A DNA stretch of 64,000 nt from Chitinophaga horti (GCF_022867795.2 NZ_CP107006.1:434001-498000), one strand, 5' to 3'; positions 51,704-61,260 are shown, numbered from the stretch's first letter. The notes: generated by a model from the sequence alone, not told the origin. Made by a program: numbers and translations.

Positions 51704-53392
51704 ATGAAGATCATTAATAAATTTGGAATAGGTGTACTGGCCCTGGCAACCTTCGCCAGCTCCTGCACACGCGATTTCGAGGAACTGAATACAAACCCGG
51801 AGGTAAGCACCAACATTCAGCCCGAGCTGCTCTTTACCTCCCCGGCAAAGGCTATCGTAGACCGTGACTTTGACTGGTACTACGATAACTACGCCTACCT
51901 GATGCGCTGGATGCAGTTCTCCACGAACTACCCGATCGGTAACAGCGGTGGTATGTTCAACGCACAAAACACCAACAACCTTTACCAGGGCTTGTACAAT
52001 AACATCGGCCGTAACCTGACGGAAATTCACAACCTGGTGGAGAAGCTGGACAGTGCAAACAAACCACGCTATCAGCATGTGGATGCAATTGCTTCCGTGC
52101 TTAAAACTTACGCAGCTTTCCGCGTGTCTGATGCGAACGGCAGCATTCCTTACAGCGAAGCCTGGAAGGCGCGTTCCGAAGCTAACTTCCTGCCTGCTTA
52201 CGACACGCAGCAGGAATTGTTCGCTACCTGGGACGCCGACCTGAAAGTGGCAGTAGCGGTGCTGGCGCAGGACCTGCCCAACCAGGTGAGCTATGGCACC
52301 GGCGATATCTTTTACAGTGGTGACCGCGCCAAATGGGCTGCTGCAGCGAATGCACTGCGGCTGAAAATTGCCATGCGCCTCTGGAAACGTAACCCGGAAA
52401 AAACACGCGAGGTAGCTACGGAAGTAATGGCCAGCCCTGCCGGCCTTATGACCAGCATCGATAACGAATGGAAATTTGTGTCATCTACCGGCAACTTTGC
52501 CGTGGGTGGAAACTGGATGGTACAGGGTAACAACCCGAGCCGTGCAGCCGCGTCTATGCTGAATTTTATGTACGACAATGCAGACCCCCGTTTGCGTTTG
52601 TTCTATCAACCTAATGCGTTTACACAAACAGTGTTTAACTCGCTGAAAACAGCAGGCGTATTTCCTGAATCTGCTGTGTATAACCCACGCCAGTACATCG
52701 GCGCACCTTCCAGCCCGGATGCGGTTAACAATCCGGCAACGGCTGCACTTTTCGGTGTAAAAAATTATACACTGAACGGTCAGACGGTGAACTACGACAC
52801 GCTGTCGACCCTGCAAAACAGGTTGTTCGACCTGAGCGCAGATGGTGGCGCGTCCGGACAGTACACGCAACCAATCCTTTCTTACGCAGAGCAATGTTTC
52901 ATGATCGCTGAATTGGCGGTACGTGGCGTTGTAACGCAGGATGCACAGGAGTGGTATAACAGGGGCGTGACCGCTTCTATCAGGGCATACGACCGCATGG
53001 GTTCTATCGCGCGGATAGTGGGTTATACGGCGGTGACTGACCAGCAGATCAATGCTTACCTGCAAACTGCGGTGGTAGCCTTTACCGGTACCGATGAGCA
53101 GAAGCTGGAAAAGATCGGCGTACAGAACCACATTAACCACTATAAAGCACCATGGGAAGCATGGGGCGACTGGAAACGTACCGGTTACCCGAAAGTGGGT
53201 GGCATCCTGCCTTTCGAGCCGTTCACGACCAATGGTACTGTTCTTACAGTACCCCGCCGCTGGGCGCTGCCGCTGCCAAACAATTCCAATATGGCCAACT
53301 ATAATGCTGCCATCGAAGAAATGAGGCAGTCTGGCGAATACGGTGCCGGTCCGGAAGAAATTACCGGCCGTGTATGGTGGGATAAAAGATAG
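51704..53392 (+). CDS. SusD/RagB-type outer-membrane lipoprotein
   Basis: A 562-residue lipoprotein with signal sequence and lipobox near residues 17-21 (FASSCTRDF), then the family motif LNTNPEVSTNIQPELLF. The C-terminal region carries the SusD-like blocks NHYKAPWEAWGDWKRTGYP and the ending VWWDKR. It is of the SusD-like_2 type. It works with the TonB-dependent receptor encoded just upstream, 20 bases away, to capture a nutrient, probably an oligosaccharide. With a frameshifted partner, its usefulness is doubtful. Confidence 0.9.
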   Translation: MKIINKFGIGVLALATFASSCTRDFEELNTNPEVSTNIQPELLFTSPAKAIVDRDFDWYYDNYAYLMRWMQFSTNYPIGNSGGMFNAQNTNNLYQGLYNNIGRNLTEIHNLVEKLDSANKPRYQHVDAIASVLKTYAAFRVSDANGSIPYSEAWKARSEANFLPAYDTQQELFATWDADLKVAVAVLAQDLPNQVSYGTGDIFYSGDRAKWAAAANALRLKIAMRLWKRNPEKTREVATEVMASPAGLMTSIDNEWKFVSSTGNFAVGGNWMVQGNNPSRAAASMLNFMYDNADPRLRLFYQPNAFTQTVFNSLKTAGVFPESAVYNPRQYIGAPSSPDAVNNPATAALFGVKNYTLNGQTVNYDTLSTLQNRLFDLSADGGASGQYTQPILSYAEQCFMIAELAVRGVVTQDAQEWYNRGVTASIRAYDRMGSIARIVGYTAVTDQQINAYLQTAVVAFTGTDEQKLEKIGVQNHINHYKAPWEAWGDWKRTGYPKVGGILPFEPFTTNGTVLTVPRRWALPLPNNSNMANYNAAIEEMRQSGEYGAGPEEITGRVWWDKR

Positions 53393-53429
53393 TTAGTTGT
53401 TGAATAGAGAGTTGATAGATTAAGGAAAG

Positions 53430-53456
53430 CTCCGGGTATTTACCCGGAGTTTTTTT
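53430..53456 (+). terminator. SusD gene terminator
   Basis: CTCCGGGTA (53430-53438) pairs with TACCCGGAG (53441-53449) around two bases, followed by seven T residues. It lies 37 bases after the stop codon. Confidence 0.88.
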
Positions 53457-53464
53457 GTTTAAAT

Positions 53465-53495
53465 GCAGAAGCCGGGTGACTCACCCGGCTTCTGC
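53465..53495 (-). terminator. mutS terminator
   Basis: A perfect 15-bp stem (53465-53479 with 53481-53495) with a one-base centre lies 4 bases past the mutS stop. On the minus strand ATTTAAACAAAAA follows, so it is a hairpin without a strong T run. Confidence 0.7.
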
Positions 53496-53499
53496 GCTA

Positions 53500-56109
53500 T
53501 CAGCTTAACAAATTCTTGATCTCATTCAGCTTAAGCAATGCCTCCACCGGTGTAAGGCGGTTTACATCTACGGCCTCCAGCATCTCCCGCATCTGCTTAA
53601 ACGTGTCGCTGTGCGAATCGAAAATACTCAGTTGCATTTTCGGCGGAGGTGACGCAATGTCTTTCATCGTTTGTTCCAGCGGCGCATCGATGTGCTGCGA
53701 TTCCAGCTGCGACAGTATTTCGTTGGCGCGTTGGATCAGCTGCGGCGGCATGCCTGCGATCTTGGCCACGTGAATACCAAAGCTGTGACGTGTACCGCCG
53801 GAAGCGAGTTTGCGGAGGAAGATGATCTTGTTACCTACTTCTTTATTGGTGATGTGGAAGTTCTTCACCCGGTGATGTTTGTTCTCCAGCTCGTTCAGTT
53901 CATGATAGTGCGTAGCGAACAGGGTTTTGGGCTTGAACGGTGTCATGTCGTGAAGGTACTCCACGATGCTCCATGCAATGGATATACCATCGTACGTGCT
54001 GGTACCACGGCCGATTTCATCGAGAATGATGAGGCTGCGCGGTGTCATGTTATTGATGATGCTGGCCGTTTCGTTCATCTCCACCATGAAGGTAGATTCG
54101 CCACCACTCAGGTTATCGGACGCACCTACACGGGTAAATATCTTATCTGTTAAACCAATTTCGGCCTGACTCGCGGGTACAAAACTGCCCATGTGCGCCA
54201 TAAGGGTAATGATGGCCGTTTGCCGCAGCAGGGCCGATTTACCGCTCATGTTCGGACCGGTAAGGATGATCACCTGCTGGTTGTCTTTGTTGAGCAGCAA
54301 ATCGTTAGCCACGTAAGACTCTCCGGGAGGTAAACCCTTTTCAATTACCGGGTGGCGGCCTTCCTGTATGTCAAGCACCTCACTATCGGTTACGTTGGGC
54401 CTGCGGTATTTATGCTGGATGGCATTGTTCGCAAAACACAGCAGGCAGTCCAGTTTGCCCATCACCTGTGCATTGATCTGCACGGGTTGAATATACTCCT
54501 GCAACTGCGACAGCAACTGCTCGAACAACTGCACTTCCAGTACCGTAATCTTTTCTTCCGCCCCAACGATTTTCTCTTCATACTCCTTCAGCTCCGGTGT
54601 AATATACCTTTCGGCGTTGGCCAGGGTTTGTTTACGAATCCATTCTGGCGGTACTTTATTTTTATGCGCATTCGTTACTTCAAGATAGTAGCCAAATACG
54701 TTATTGAAGGCGATTTTGAGAGATGGGATGCCTGTTGCTTCACTTTCCTTCTGTTGAATCTGGAGCAGGTATTCCTTGCCGGAATTGGCGATCGTACGCA
54801 GTTTGTCCAGCTCCTCATGTACGCCCTCGCGAATGGCACCGCCTTTATTGGCCAGCACCGGCGGGTTGTCGGAAATGGTGCGCAGGATCGTATCCAGGAT
54901 CAGCGGGCAGGGATTCAGCTGTTCGTTTAACCGTTCTATATAGGCGTTACCGTTTTTATGCAGCAACTCCTGTATGGCCGCCACCTGTTGCAGCGCCCGG
55001 GCCAGCTGTAATACCTCGCGTGGGTTAATTTTTTTCAGGGGGATCTTGGATACCAGTCGTTCCAGGTCGCCTACTTGTTTCAGGTGGTGATGCAGCGTTT
55101 TGGACAGGTCGGCCTGTTTAATGAAAAACTCCACTGCATCAAGGCGCTCATTAATCTGCATAATATCGCGCAGCGGGAACACGATCCAGCGTTTCAGCAG
55201 CCGCGCGCCCATAGGCGATACGGTATGGTCCAATACGGAGAGCAGCGTTTTGCCATTCTCCACGGAGCTGTGCAGCAGTTCCAGGTTGCGGATGGTGAAG
55301 CGGTCCATCCACAGGAAATCGTCCTGGTCGATGCGTTGGATATTTGTGATATGCTGCAGGTTCGGATGCTCCGTATCCTTCAGGTAATGCAAGGTGGCGC
55401 CTGCAGCAATGATCGCTTCATCCAGTCCTTCGATGCCGAAGCCTTTCAGCGAGTGCGTTTCGAAATGGCGGAGCAGGATCTCGCTGGCGTAAGTGGTGGT
55501 AAAGATCCACTCCTCCAGCGTATAGGTGTAAAACCGGGTACCATACAGGTGCCGGAAGTTTTTCTGTTGTTGTTTGGCAAATACGACTTCTGCAGGGCGA
55601 AAGCTTTGTAACAGTTTGTCGATGTATTCGGTATTACCCTGTGCGACAAAAAACTCGCCGGTAGAAATATCCAGGAAGGATACACCGGTGGCGTGTTCGC
55701 CGAAATGTACCGCCGCCAGGAAGTTGTTGGTGGAGTTTTCCAGCAGCTTGTCGTTTACGGCCACACCCGGCGTTACCATTTCGGTGACACCACGTTTCAC
55801 AATGCCTTTGACCGTTTTAGGGTCTTCCAGCTGGTCGCATACTGCTACGCGGTAACCGGCTTTTACGAGTTTATGCAGATAGGTATCCAGCGAGTGGTGG
55901 GGGAAGCCGGCCAGGTCTATGAAAGCAGCCGAGCCATTGGCCCTTTTGGTAAGCACGATGCCCAATACCCGGGCCGCAATAACCGCATCTTCATTAAAGG
56001 TCTCATAAAAGTCGCCCACCCTGAACAGCAGCACCGCATCCGGGTACCTGGCCTTGATGGCCTTGTGCTGTTGCATAAGGGGCGTTTCTTCCGATTTGTT
56101 TTTTGCCAT
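53500..56109 (-). CDS. mutS: DNA mismatch repair protein MutS
   Basis: An 869-residue mismatch recognition protein. The N-terminal mismatch-binding domain has YPDAVLLFRVGDFYETFNED with the conserved FxE (Phe-Tyr-Glu). The C-terminal ATPase has Walker A LTGPNMSGKSALLRQTA, Walker B LIILDEIGRGTSTYDG and FATHYHEL. The start ATG 56109 (MAKNKSEETPLM) is chosen because it begins the normal sequence and because a TATATTTG promoter lies directly in front of it at 56114-56121; an ATG at 56145 would precede that promoter. It is divergent from the TrmH gene. Confidence 0.97.
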   Translation of the reverse strand: MAKNKSEETPLMQQHKAIKARYPDAVLLFRVGDFYETFNEDAVIAARVLGIVLTKRANGSAAFIDLAGFPHHSLDTYLHKLVKAGYRVAVCDQLEDPKTVKGIVKRGVTEMVTPGVAVNDKLLENSTNNFLAAVHFGEHATGVSFLDISTGEFFVAQGNTEYIDKLLQSFRPAEVVFAKQQQKNFRHLYGTRFYTYTLEEWIFTTTYASEILLRHFETHSLKGFGIEGLDEAIIAAGATLHYLKDTEHPNLQHITNIQRIDQDDFLWMDRFTIRNLELLHSSVENGKTLLSVLDHTVSPMGARLLKRWIVFPLRDIMQINERLDAVEFFIKQADLSKTLHHHLKQVGDLERLVSKIPLKKINPREVLQLARALQQVAAIQELLHKNGNAYIERLNEQLNPCPLILDTILRTISDNPPVLANKGGAIREGVHEELDKLRTIANSGKEYLLQIQQKESEATGIPSLKIAFNNVFGYYLEVTNAHKNKVPPEWIRKQTLANAERYITPELKEYEEKIVGAEEKITVLEVQLFEQLLSQLQEYIQPVQINAQVMGKLDCLLCFANNAIQHKYRRPNVTDSEVLDIQEGRHPVIEKGLPPGESYVANDLLLNKDNQQVIILTGPNMSGKSALLRQTAIITLMAHMGSFVPASQAEIGLTDKIFTRVGASDNLSGGESTFMVEMNETASIINNMTPRSLIILDEIGRGTSTYDGISIAWSIVEYLHDMTPFKPKTLFATHYHELNELENKHHRVKNFHITNKEVGNKIIFLRKLASGGTRHSFGIHVAKIAGMPPQLIQRANEILSQLESQHIDAPLEQTMKDIASPPPKMQLSIFDSHSDTFKQMREMLEAVDVNRLTPVEALLKLNEIKNLLS

Positions 56110-56113
56110 GGCG

Positions 56114-56121
56114 CAAATATA
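56114..56121 (-). promoter_or_regulatory. mutS -7 promoter element
   Basis: The minus strand reads TATATTTG four bases before the ATG at 56109. At this spacing the transcript would start at or next to the start codon. Confidence 0.5.
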
Positions 56122-56173
56122 GCTAATGGAATGGTTTCCGGACAAGCGAAGCGGCGGTCAATCAACTATTAAC

Positions 56174-56181
56174 TATCTTTG
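56174..56181 (+). promoter_or_regulatory. -7 promoter element of the TrmH gene
   Basis: TATCTTTG fits TAnnTTTG and ends 5 bases before the ATG at 56187, which suggests a leaderless or nearly leaderless transcript. Confidence 0.5.
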
Positions 56182-56186
56182 CATTT

Positions 56187-56726
56187 ATGCGAAAATTAAG
56201 TATGGAGGAATTGGGGCGTAAATCGGTGGCCGAATTTAAGGCAGCCGACAAAACGCCATTGGTGCTGGTGCTGGATAATGTGCGGAGTATGCACAATGTT
56301 GGCTCGGTGTTCCGCACCGCCGACGCCTTCCTGCTGCAGGGCATTGTGCTTTGCGGCTACACGCCGGTGCCCCCGCACCGCGATATCCAGAAAACGGCAC
56401 TGGGCGCTACCGATACGGTGGAGTGGCAGTATTTCGCTACCACACTCGAAGCGGTAAACGAACTCAAAGCCAACGGGTATAACATTTTCACCATCGAACA
56501 GGCGGAAGGCAGTCATATGCTCGATAGCTTTAAGCCTACGACTGATAAGCCGATCGCACTGGTATTCGGGAATGAGGTGAGTGGGGTAGATGGCGAGGTG
56601 ATGAAGGCGGCCGACGGCTGTATCGAAATACCGCAATCGGGTATGAAGCATTCCTTAAATATATCCGTGAGCACCGGTATAGTGGTGTGGGACCTATTCT
56701 GCAAATTGAAAGTACAAAACGCATAA
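56187..56726 (+). CDS. TrmH/SpoU-family RNA 2'-O-methyltransferase
   Basis: A 179-residue SPOUT-fold methyltransferase. It has the three SpoU motifs: NVRSMHNVGSVFRTADAF (motif 1, with the catalytic Arg and the N of substrate binding), LVFGNEVSGVD (motif 2) and IPQSGMKHSLNISVSTGI (motif 3). It probably methylates a ribose in tRNA or rRNA; the exact site cannot be told. It is divergent from mutS and is followed 6 bases later by the UbiA-like gene. Confidence 0.9.
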   Translation: MRKLSMEELGRKSVAEFKAADKTPLVLVLDNVRSMHNVGSVFRTADAFLLQGIVLCGYTPVPPHRDIQKTALGATDTVEWQYFATTLEAVNELKANGYNIFTIEQAEGSHMLDSFKPTTDKPIALVFGNEVSGVDGEVMKAADGCIEIPQSGMKHSLNISVSTGIVVWDLFCKLKVQNA

Positions 56727-56732
56727 CATTAG

Positions 56733-57611
56733 ATGATGCCTGTTACAACGACCGTTAACAATTACCTGTCACTGGTAAAATTCAGTCACACTATATTCGC
56801 CATGCCTTTCGCCATGATCGGCTTTTTCCTGGCGACCACTACCGAAGCCACCAGCCTCGATTGGCTACTGTTCCTGAAAGTAGTATTGTGTATGGTGTTC
56901 GCCCGCAGCGCCGCCATGGCCTTTAACCGCTGGCTGGACGTGGAGATCGACAAACGTAATCCGCGTACGGCGAAAAGGGAAATTCCGGCCGGTGTAATAT
57001 CCGCCAACAGTGCACTGCTGTTCGTCATCGCGAACGTACTGCTGTTCATGGCCACCACCTGGTTCATTAATATGATCTGTTTCCTGTTATCGCCGGTTGC
57101 TTTGCTGGTGGTACTTGGTTACAGCTACACCAAACGTTTCACCTCCCTGTGCCACCTGGTGCTGGGCCTGGGCTTGTCGCTCGCGCCGATCGGCGCTTTT
57201 TTATCGGTAACAGGCCACTTCGCGCTGTTGCCGGTGCTGGTGTCGGTGTTAGTACTCTGCTGGGTATCCGGCTTCGATATTATTTATTCCTTACAGGATG
57301 AGGATTTCGACCGCTCGCAGCAGCTGCATTCCATTCCCGCCTGGCTGGGTAAAGCAGGCGCACTGCGCTTTTCGGAAGTACTGCACGTCGTTGCAGGCGC
57401 GCTGGTGCTTACGATAGGGCTCATAGGGCAGTTCCATTGGCTGTACTGGATTGGTGCCGCAGTGTTCGTGGGTATGCTGGTGGCCCAACATCGCCTGGTA
57501 AAACCGAACGACCTCAGTAAAGTAAATATCGCGTTTATGACCACCAATGGTATTGCGAGCGTGGTGTTCGGCGTATTCGCCATTGCCGATATGTTCATTA
57601 TCGGCTGGTAA
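56733..57611 (+). CDS. UbiA-like prenyltransferase
   Basis: A 292-residue membrane protein with about eight helices and the two Asp-rich motifs of the UbiA superfamily: NRWLDVEIDKRNPRT (near 68-82) and SLQDEDFDRSQQLHS. It is closest to 4-hydroxybenzoate polyprenyltransferase-like enzymes, which in menaquinone-using Bacteroidota may act in futalosine-type menaquinone synthesis or on another aromatic acceptor. No other quinone gene is next to it. Confidence 0.88.
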   Translation: MMPVTTTVNNYLSLVKFSHTIFAMPFAMIGFFLATTTEATSLDWLLFLKVVLCMVFARSAAMAFNRWLDVEIDKRNPRTAKREIPAGVISANSALLFVIANVLLFMATTWFINMICFLLSPVALLVVLGYSYTKRFTSLCHLVLGLGLSLAPIGAFLSVTGHFALLPVLVSVLVLCWVSGFDIIYSLQDEDFDRSQQLHSIPAWLGKAGALRFSEVLHVVAGALVLTIGLIGQFHWLYWIGAAVFVGMLVAQHRLVKPNDLSKVNIAFMTTNGIASVVFGVFAIADMFIIGW

Positions 57612-57637
57612 CTCATCTTCCTAAAAGAAAAATTAAT

Positions 57638-58060
57638 ATGCCGCGTATACTGGCGATAGATTATGGTAAAAAACGCACGGGACTGGCAGTGACAGATCCC
57701 CTGCAGATCATTGCCAGCGGGCTTTGCACCGTACCTTCGCACGAATTGATTCCCTATCTTAAAAAATATTTCCTGGCGGAAGAGGTATCGCTCATCCTCA
57801 TCGGCGAGCCTAAAAACCTCGACGGCTCCGCCACGCACGGCACAGCCCTTGTAGAAGAGTGTATCAGGATCATCAAAAAACATTTTCCCGATATGCCCCT
57901 CAAAAAGCTGGACGAGCGCTTCACTTCTAAAATGGCGTTTCAGACGATGATTGACAGTGGTTTAAAGAAGAAAGACCGACAGAATAAGGGGCTGGTAGAC
58001 GAGATCAGTGCCACGATCATTCTCCAGGAATACCTGCGGGCGCAGGGCGGCGGGTTTTAA
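57638..58060 (+). CDS. ruvX: RuvX/YqgF-type Holliday junction resolvase
   Basis: A 140-residue RNase H-fold protein. It begins MPRILAIDYGKKRTGLAVTD, the signature start of YqgF, and contains LILIGEPKNLDGS and LDERFTSKMA. Family members resolve Holliday junctions and also act in pre-16S rRNA 5' maturation in some bacteria. It starts 26 bases after the UbiA-like gene. Confidence 0.93.
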   Translation: MPRILAIDYGKKRTGLAVTDPLQIIASGLCTVPSHELIPYLKKYFLAEEVSLILIGEPKNLDGSATHGTALVEECIRIIKKHFPDMPLKKLDERFTSKMAFQTMIDSGLKKKDRQNKGLVDEISATIILQEYLRAQGGGF

Positions 58061-58075
58061 TTGCCTGCAAATATT

Positions 58076-58083
58076 TACATTTG
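58076..58083 (+). promoter_or_regulatory. def -7 promoter element
   Basis: TACATTTG fits TAnnTTTG and lies 34 bases before ATG 58118. It supports the later start codon for def. Confidence 0.5.
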
Positions 58084-58117
58084 CGCTTTACAATATTTAA
58101 GACAACATCTTTTTATA

Positions 58118-58696
58118 ATGATATTACCTATCGTAGCATATGGTCACCCGGTTTTGAGAGAAGTGGCCCAGGATATTACACCAGACTACCCGGAACTGGA
58201 AAAACTGATCGCCAATATGTGGGAAACCATGTACGGCTCCAGTGGTGTTGGACTGGCCGCGCCACAAATCAATCGTTCTATCCGCCTGTTCGTGATCGAC
58301 AGCCAGCAGATATTCGAGAACATGGAAGAAGATGAGAAGAAGGACTATCCAGGCGAAACCGGTGTTAAACAGGTGTTTATCAATGCACATATTGTAGGTA
58401 CAGACGGTGATGACTGGGCTTACAACGAAGGTTGCCTCAGCATTCCAAAAGTGCGGGAAGATGTGTATCGCCCCGAAACAGTAACGATCCGTTATGTAGA
58501 CGAAAAGTTCCAACCCCGTGAAGAAACGTTTTCCGGCATTACCGCCCGCGTTATCTTCCACGAGTACGATCATATCGACGGTAAATTATTTATCGACCAC
58601 CTGAAACCGTTGAAGAAAAGAATGCTGAAAAGCAAGCTGGACGACATTTCCAAGGGTAAAATAAGGGTGGATTATAAGATGACCTTCCCCCGGTAA
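58118..58696 (+). CDS. def: peptide deformylase
   Basis: A 192-residue metalloenzyme that removes the formyl group from new proteins. It has the three motifs GVGLAAPQI, EGCLSIP (metal Cys) and HEYDHIDGKLF (metal His pair). ATG 58118 (MILPIVAYGHPVLREVA) is chosen because homologues start here and a promoter element lies at 58076-58083; an ATG at 58061 would be upstream of the likely transcript start. Confidence 0.95.
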   Translation: MILPIVAYGHPVLREVAQDITPDYPELEKLIANMWETMYGSSGVGLAAPQINRSIRLFVIDSQQIFENMEEDEKKDYPGETGVKQVFINAHIVGTDGDDWAYNEGCLSIPKVREDVYRPETVTIRYVDEKFQPREETFSGITARVIFHEYDHIDGKLFIDHLKPLKKRMLKSKLDDISKGKIRVDYKMTFPR

Positions 58697-58763
58697 GGAA
58701 AAATTTATTTCATATTGTAATTTTTTTCTTTATTTTAGTAACACTAACTTACTGACTTTTTAA

Positions 58764-59318
58764 TTGGGATCTGCCATAACATATACAGAAGCTGAACTGG
58801 TGGCCGGCCTGCGGGCGCGGGACCAGCAGATATTCGGCTATCTATATGATCACTACTCCCCGGCATTATTCGGAGTGATCCTGAAAGTCATTAATGAAGA
58901 AAACATCGCCGGCGACATTCTGCAGGAAGTTTTTGTGAAGATCTGGAAGAGTATTGAAAAGTATGATTCAGACAAAGGACGCCTGTTTACATGGATGTTG
59001 AACATTGCCCGCAATACCGCTATAGACGCGCTGCGGTCCAAGGCTTACAAGCTGGACCAGAAAATCCAGGACATAGACAGCGACGTATATCATAATGCGA
59101 GTCAACTATCCGTCAACCCGTCAGTGGATCATCTTGGACTTGTTAAAGTGTTAGAGCGACTTAACAAGGATCAACGTGTAATTATAGATCTGGCCTACTT
59201 TAAAGGATGCACCCAGGAAGAAATTGCCAAGGTGCTGGACATCCCGTTGGGTACCGTGAAGACAAGAATGCGTAACGCGATCATACAGTTAAGGAATATA
59301 TTAAAACAACAACAGTAA
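58764..59318 (+). CDS. ECF-type RNA polymerase sigma factor
   Basis: A 184-residue sigma-70-family factor with region 2 (GYLYDHYSPALFGVI, then DILQEVFVKIWKSIEKYDSD and TWMLNIARNTAIDALR) and region 4 (YFKGCTQEEIAKVLDIPLGT). The start is TTG 58764; no ATG lies near. It is followed 5 bases later by a membrane anti-sigma gene, the usual SigK/RskA-like pair. Confidence 0.92.
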   Translation: MGSAITYTEAELVAGLRARDQQIFGYLYDHYSPALFGVILKVINEENIAGDILQEVFVKIWKSIEKYDSDKGRLFTWMLNIARNTAIDALRSKAYKLDQKIQDIDSDVYHNASQLSVNPSVDHLGLVKVLERLNKDQRVIIDLAYFKGCTQEEIAKVLDIPLGTVKTRMRNAIIQLRNILKQQQ

Positions 59319-59323
59319 GCAAA

Positions 59324-60205
59324 GTGGACGTTCAACGTTACATATCATCTGGTATTATTGAGAGCTACGTGGCAGGCTCCGCTTCCGCCCAGGAAGAGAA
59401 GGAGTTGTTTGCGGCGATGTCTCAATTCCCGGAAGTAAGAGCTGCGGTAGAAGCCTGCCAGCTCGATATGGACGGCTATCTCGAACTGGTGGCCACCGCG
59501 GCCGCGAAACCCGTGCCTGCTGATGTGAAGAATCGTATTTTCCGTATTATCGAAGAAGAAGTAAGCGAGCCTGGTGCAACGATGACAGAGCAGGTGGATG
59601 ACAGGCCGCGCTACATTTACGACGATGCTCCCGAAGAAAGCGGCGTTCCCGTTCGCAAACTGCGCTTCTGGCAATTCGCTGCCGCAGCCTCTATGGCATT
59701 GTTTATCGGCAGTATCGCGTTCAACTTTATCTATCTCAATCGTTATAACGAATACAAAGGCAAGTACATCGCTTTGCTCGAAGAGCATCGTAGCGCGATC
59801 GCCCAGAACGAAACCTACCAGGCCAAGTTCCAGGAGTCCGATCGTATGCTGGCCATGATCAAGAACCCATCTACCCAGATGGTAAAAATGGGCGACGTAT
59901 CTAAAAAGAACCCGGACAGGCAGGCCACTGTCTTCTGGAATGCCGGCTCACAGGAAGTGATGATCACCATCAACAACCTGCCCGAACCGCAGCCCGATCA
60001 GCAATACCAGCTGTGGGCGATCGTCGACGGCAAGCCCGTAGACGCCGGCGTGTTCGAAATGGGCGAATTGGCTAAATCGTTACAGAAGATGAAAGCCGTA
60101 TCCGGCGAGGCCAAAATGTTCGCCGTAACGCTCGAAAAGAAAGGTGGCAGCCCAACACCTACTCTCACCGCTATGTATGTAGCCGGCAAAGTGACCGGTT
60201 CCTGA
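59324..60205 (+). CDS. anti-sigma factor, RskA type
   Basis: A 293-residue protein starting at GTG 59324. The N-terminal cytoplasmic domain (1-80, IIESYVAGSASAQEEKELFA) would hold the sigma factor. A single membrane helix lies at about 117-137. The C-terminal periplasmic RskA domain (about 190-290) contains VMITINNLPEPQPDQQYQLW and FAVTLEKKGGSPTP. It should release the sigma factor after regulated cleavage; the signal is unknown. Confidence 0.9.
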   Translation: MDVQRYISSGIIESYVAGSASAQEEKELFAAMSQFPEVRAAVEACQLDMDGYLELVATAAAKPVPADVKNRIFRIIEEEVSEPGATMTEQVDDRPRYIYDDAPEESGVPVRKLRFWQFAAAASMALFIGSIAFNFIYLNRYNEYKGKYIALLEEHRSAIAQNETYQAKFQESDRMLAMIKNPSTQMVKMGDVSKKNPDRQATVFWNAGSQEVMITINNLPEPQPDQQYQLWAIVDGKPVDAGVFEMGELAKSLQKMKAVSGEAKMFAVTLEKKGGSPTPTLTAMYVAGKVTGS

Positions 60206-60325
60206 TTTTAACAATTTTTTATGGCCGTATATTCCTCCTCGTTACCGCAATGGCAACGGGCATTTCGCTGTAGTGGCCTGGAATTTGAAGCATAAGGACA
60301 GACCGGGCAGGTCTTTATAATTCCT

Positions 60326-60333
60326 TAAATTTG
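60326..60333 (+). promoter_or_regulatory. -7 promoter element of the secreted-protein gene
   Basis: TAAATTTG fits TAnnTTTG and ends 4 bases before the ATG at 60338. Nothing else was recognised in the 60206-60337 gap apart from a short GACC...GGTC repeat at 60301-60313. Confidence 0.45.
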
Positions 60334-60337
60334 CGCG

Positions 60338-61258
60338 ATGCGAAAAAGTCTTTTCTCCCTGTTATTGTTACACTGTTGCCTACCGATATTCGCCCAGGAT
60401 ACCGCCCGCTATAAAGGGATGACGGTAAACCTCGACGAGGTGATCGTAAAAGCAAAACGTTTTGGCTTTGATGTGAATGGTTTTATCAAAAGGGTAGAAG
60501 AAGATACCACCTTCTATATGGCCTTTAAACACCTGCGCCAGGTAAGCTTTACCGCCGATAACGATATTAAGATCTTCTCCAAAAAGAAAGAAGTAAAAGC
60601 ATCTCTTAAAAGCCAGACCCGCCAGATCGTTGAGGGCAAGTGTCGTCATATGGAGGTGATCGAAGAGAAAACTACGGGCGACTTCTACACCGCTAAAAAG
60701 AATTACAACTACTACACGGCCGAACTCTACGCCAACCTGTTTTTTACAACGGGCAAAATCTGCGACGATGGTCAGGATACAGAGAAGGGCCGTGGCAGTA
60801 TGGAAAAGCATAAATCACAACTGAAGCAACTGATCTTCAATCCCGGCAAACCCATATCCGGTGTGCCTATCGTAGGTCAGAAGGTAGCGATTTTTACGCC
60901 GGATGTGATGAAGCTGTACAACTTCGCCATCACTTCTCAATCCTACATCGGCAAAGATTGTTACGTGTTCGCTGCCCAAGCGCGCGAAGACCTGAATAAA
61001 CTCGACCGCTCCGAAATTGTGATCAACGAACTGGTGACTTATTTCGACAAAGATACCTGGGAGATCGTCGGTCGTAAATATTCGCTGTCGTACAAAACTA
61101 TGCTGTTCGACTTCAATGTAAAAATGAACGTGCAGATGACGAAGGTAGGCGACCTGCTGGTACCCGCACTCATCACGTATTCCGGCACCTGGGACGTGGC
61201 CGTGAAGAAGCGCGAAACGGCCGACTTCACCGCAAGATTCTTTGACTTCAGGCAATAA
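60338..61258 (+). CDS. secreted protein of unknown function
   Basis: A 306-residue protein with a signal peptide (MRKSLFSLLLLHCCLPIFA). The mature part starts QDTARYKGMTVNLDEVIVKA. It has a mixed alpha/beta look, with GFDVNGFIKRVEEDTTFYMA, GKDCYVFAAQAREDLNK and a final GTWDVAVKKRETADFTARF. No family is certain, although many Bacteroidota have similar exported proteins of this length. It stands alone, with a terminator shared with the next, converging gene. Confidence 0.75.
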   Translation: MRKSLFSLLLLHCCLPIFAQDTARYKGMTVNLDEVIVKAKRFGFDVNGFIKRVEEDTTFYMAFKHLRQVSFTADNDIKIFSKKKEVKASLKSQTRQIVEGKCRHMEVIEEKTTGDFYTAKKNYNYYTAELYANLFFTTGKICDDGQDTEKGRGSMEKHKSQLKQLIFNPGKPISGVPIVGQKVAIFTPDVMKLYNFAITSQSYIGKDCYVFAAQAREDLNKLDRSEIVINELVTYFDKDTWEIVGRKYSLSYKTMLFDFNVKMNVQMTKVGDLLVPALITYSGTWDVAVKKRETADFTARFFDFRQ

Positions 61259-61260
61259 AA

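Noticed and set aside
54352..54930. 192-codon plus-strand frame
   Set aside because: It is antisense inside mutS, with no domain of its own.
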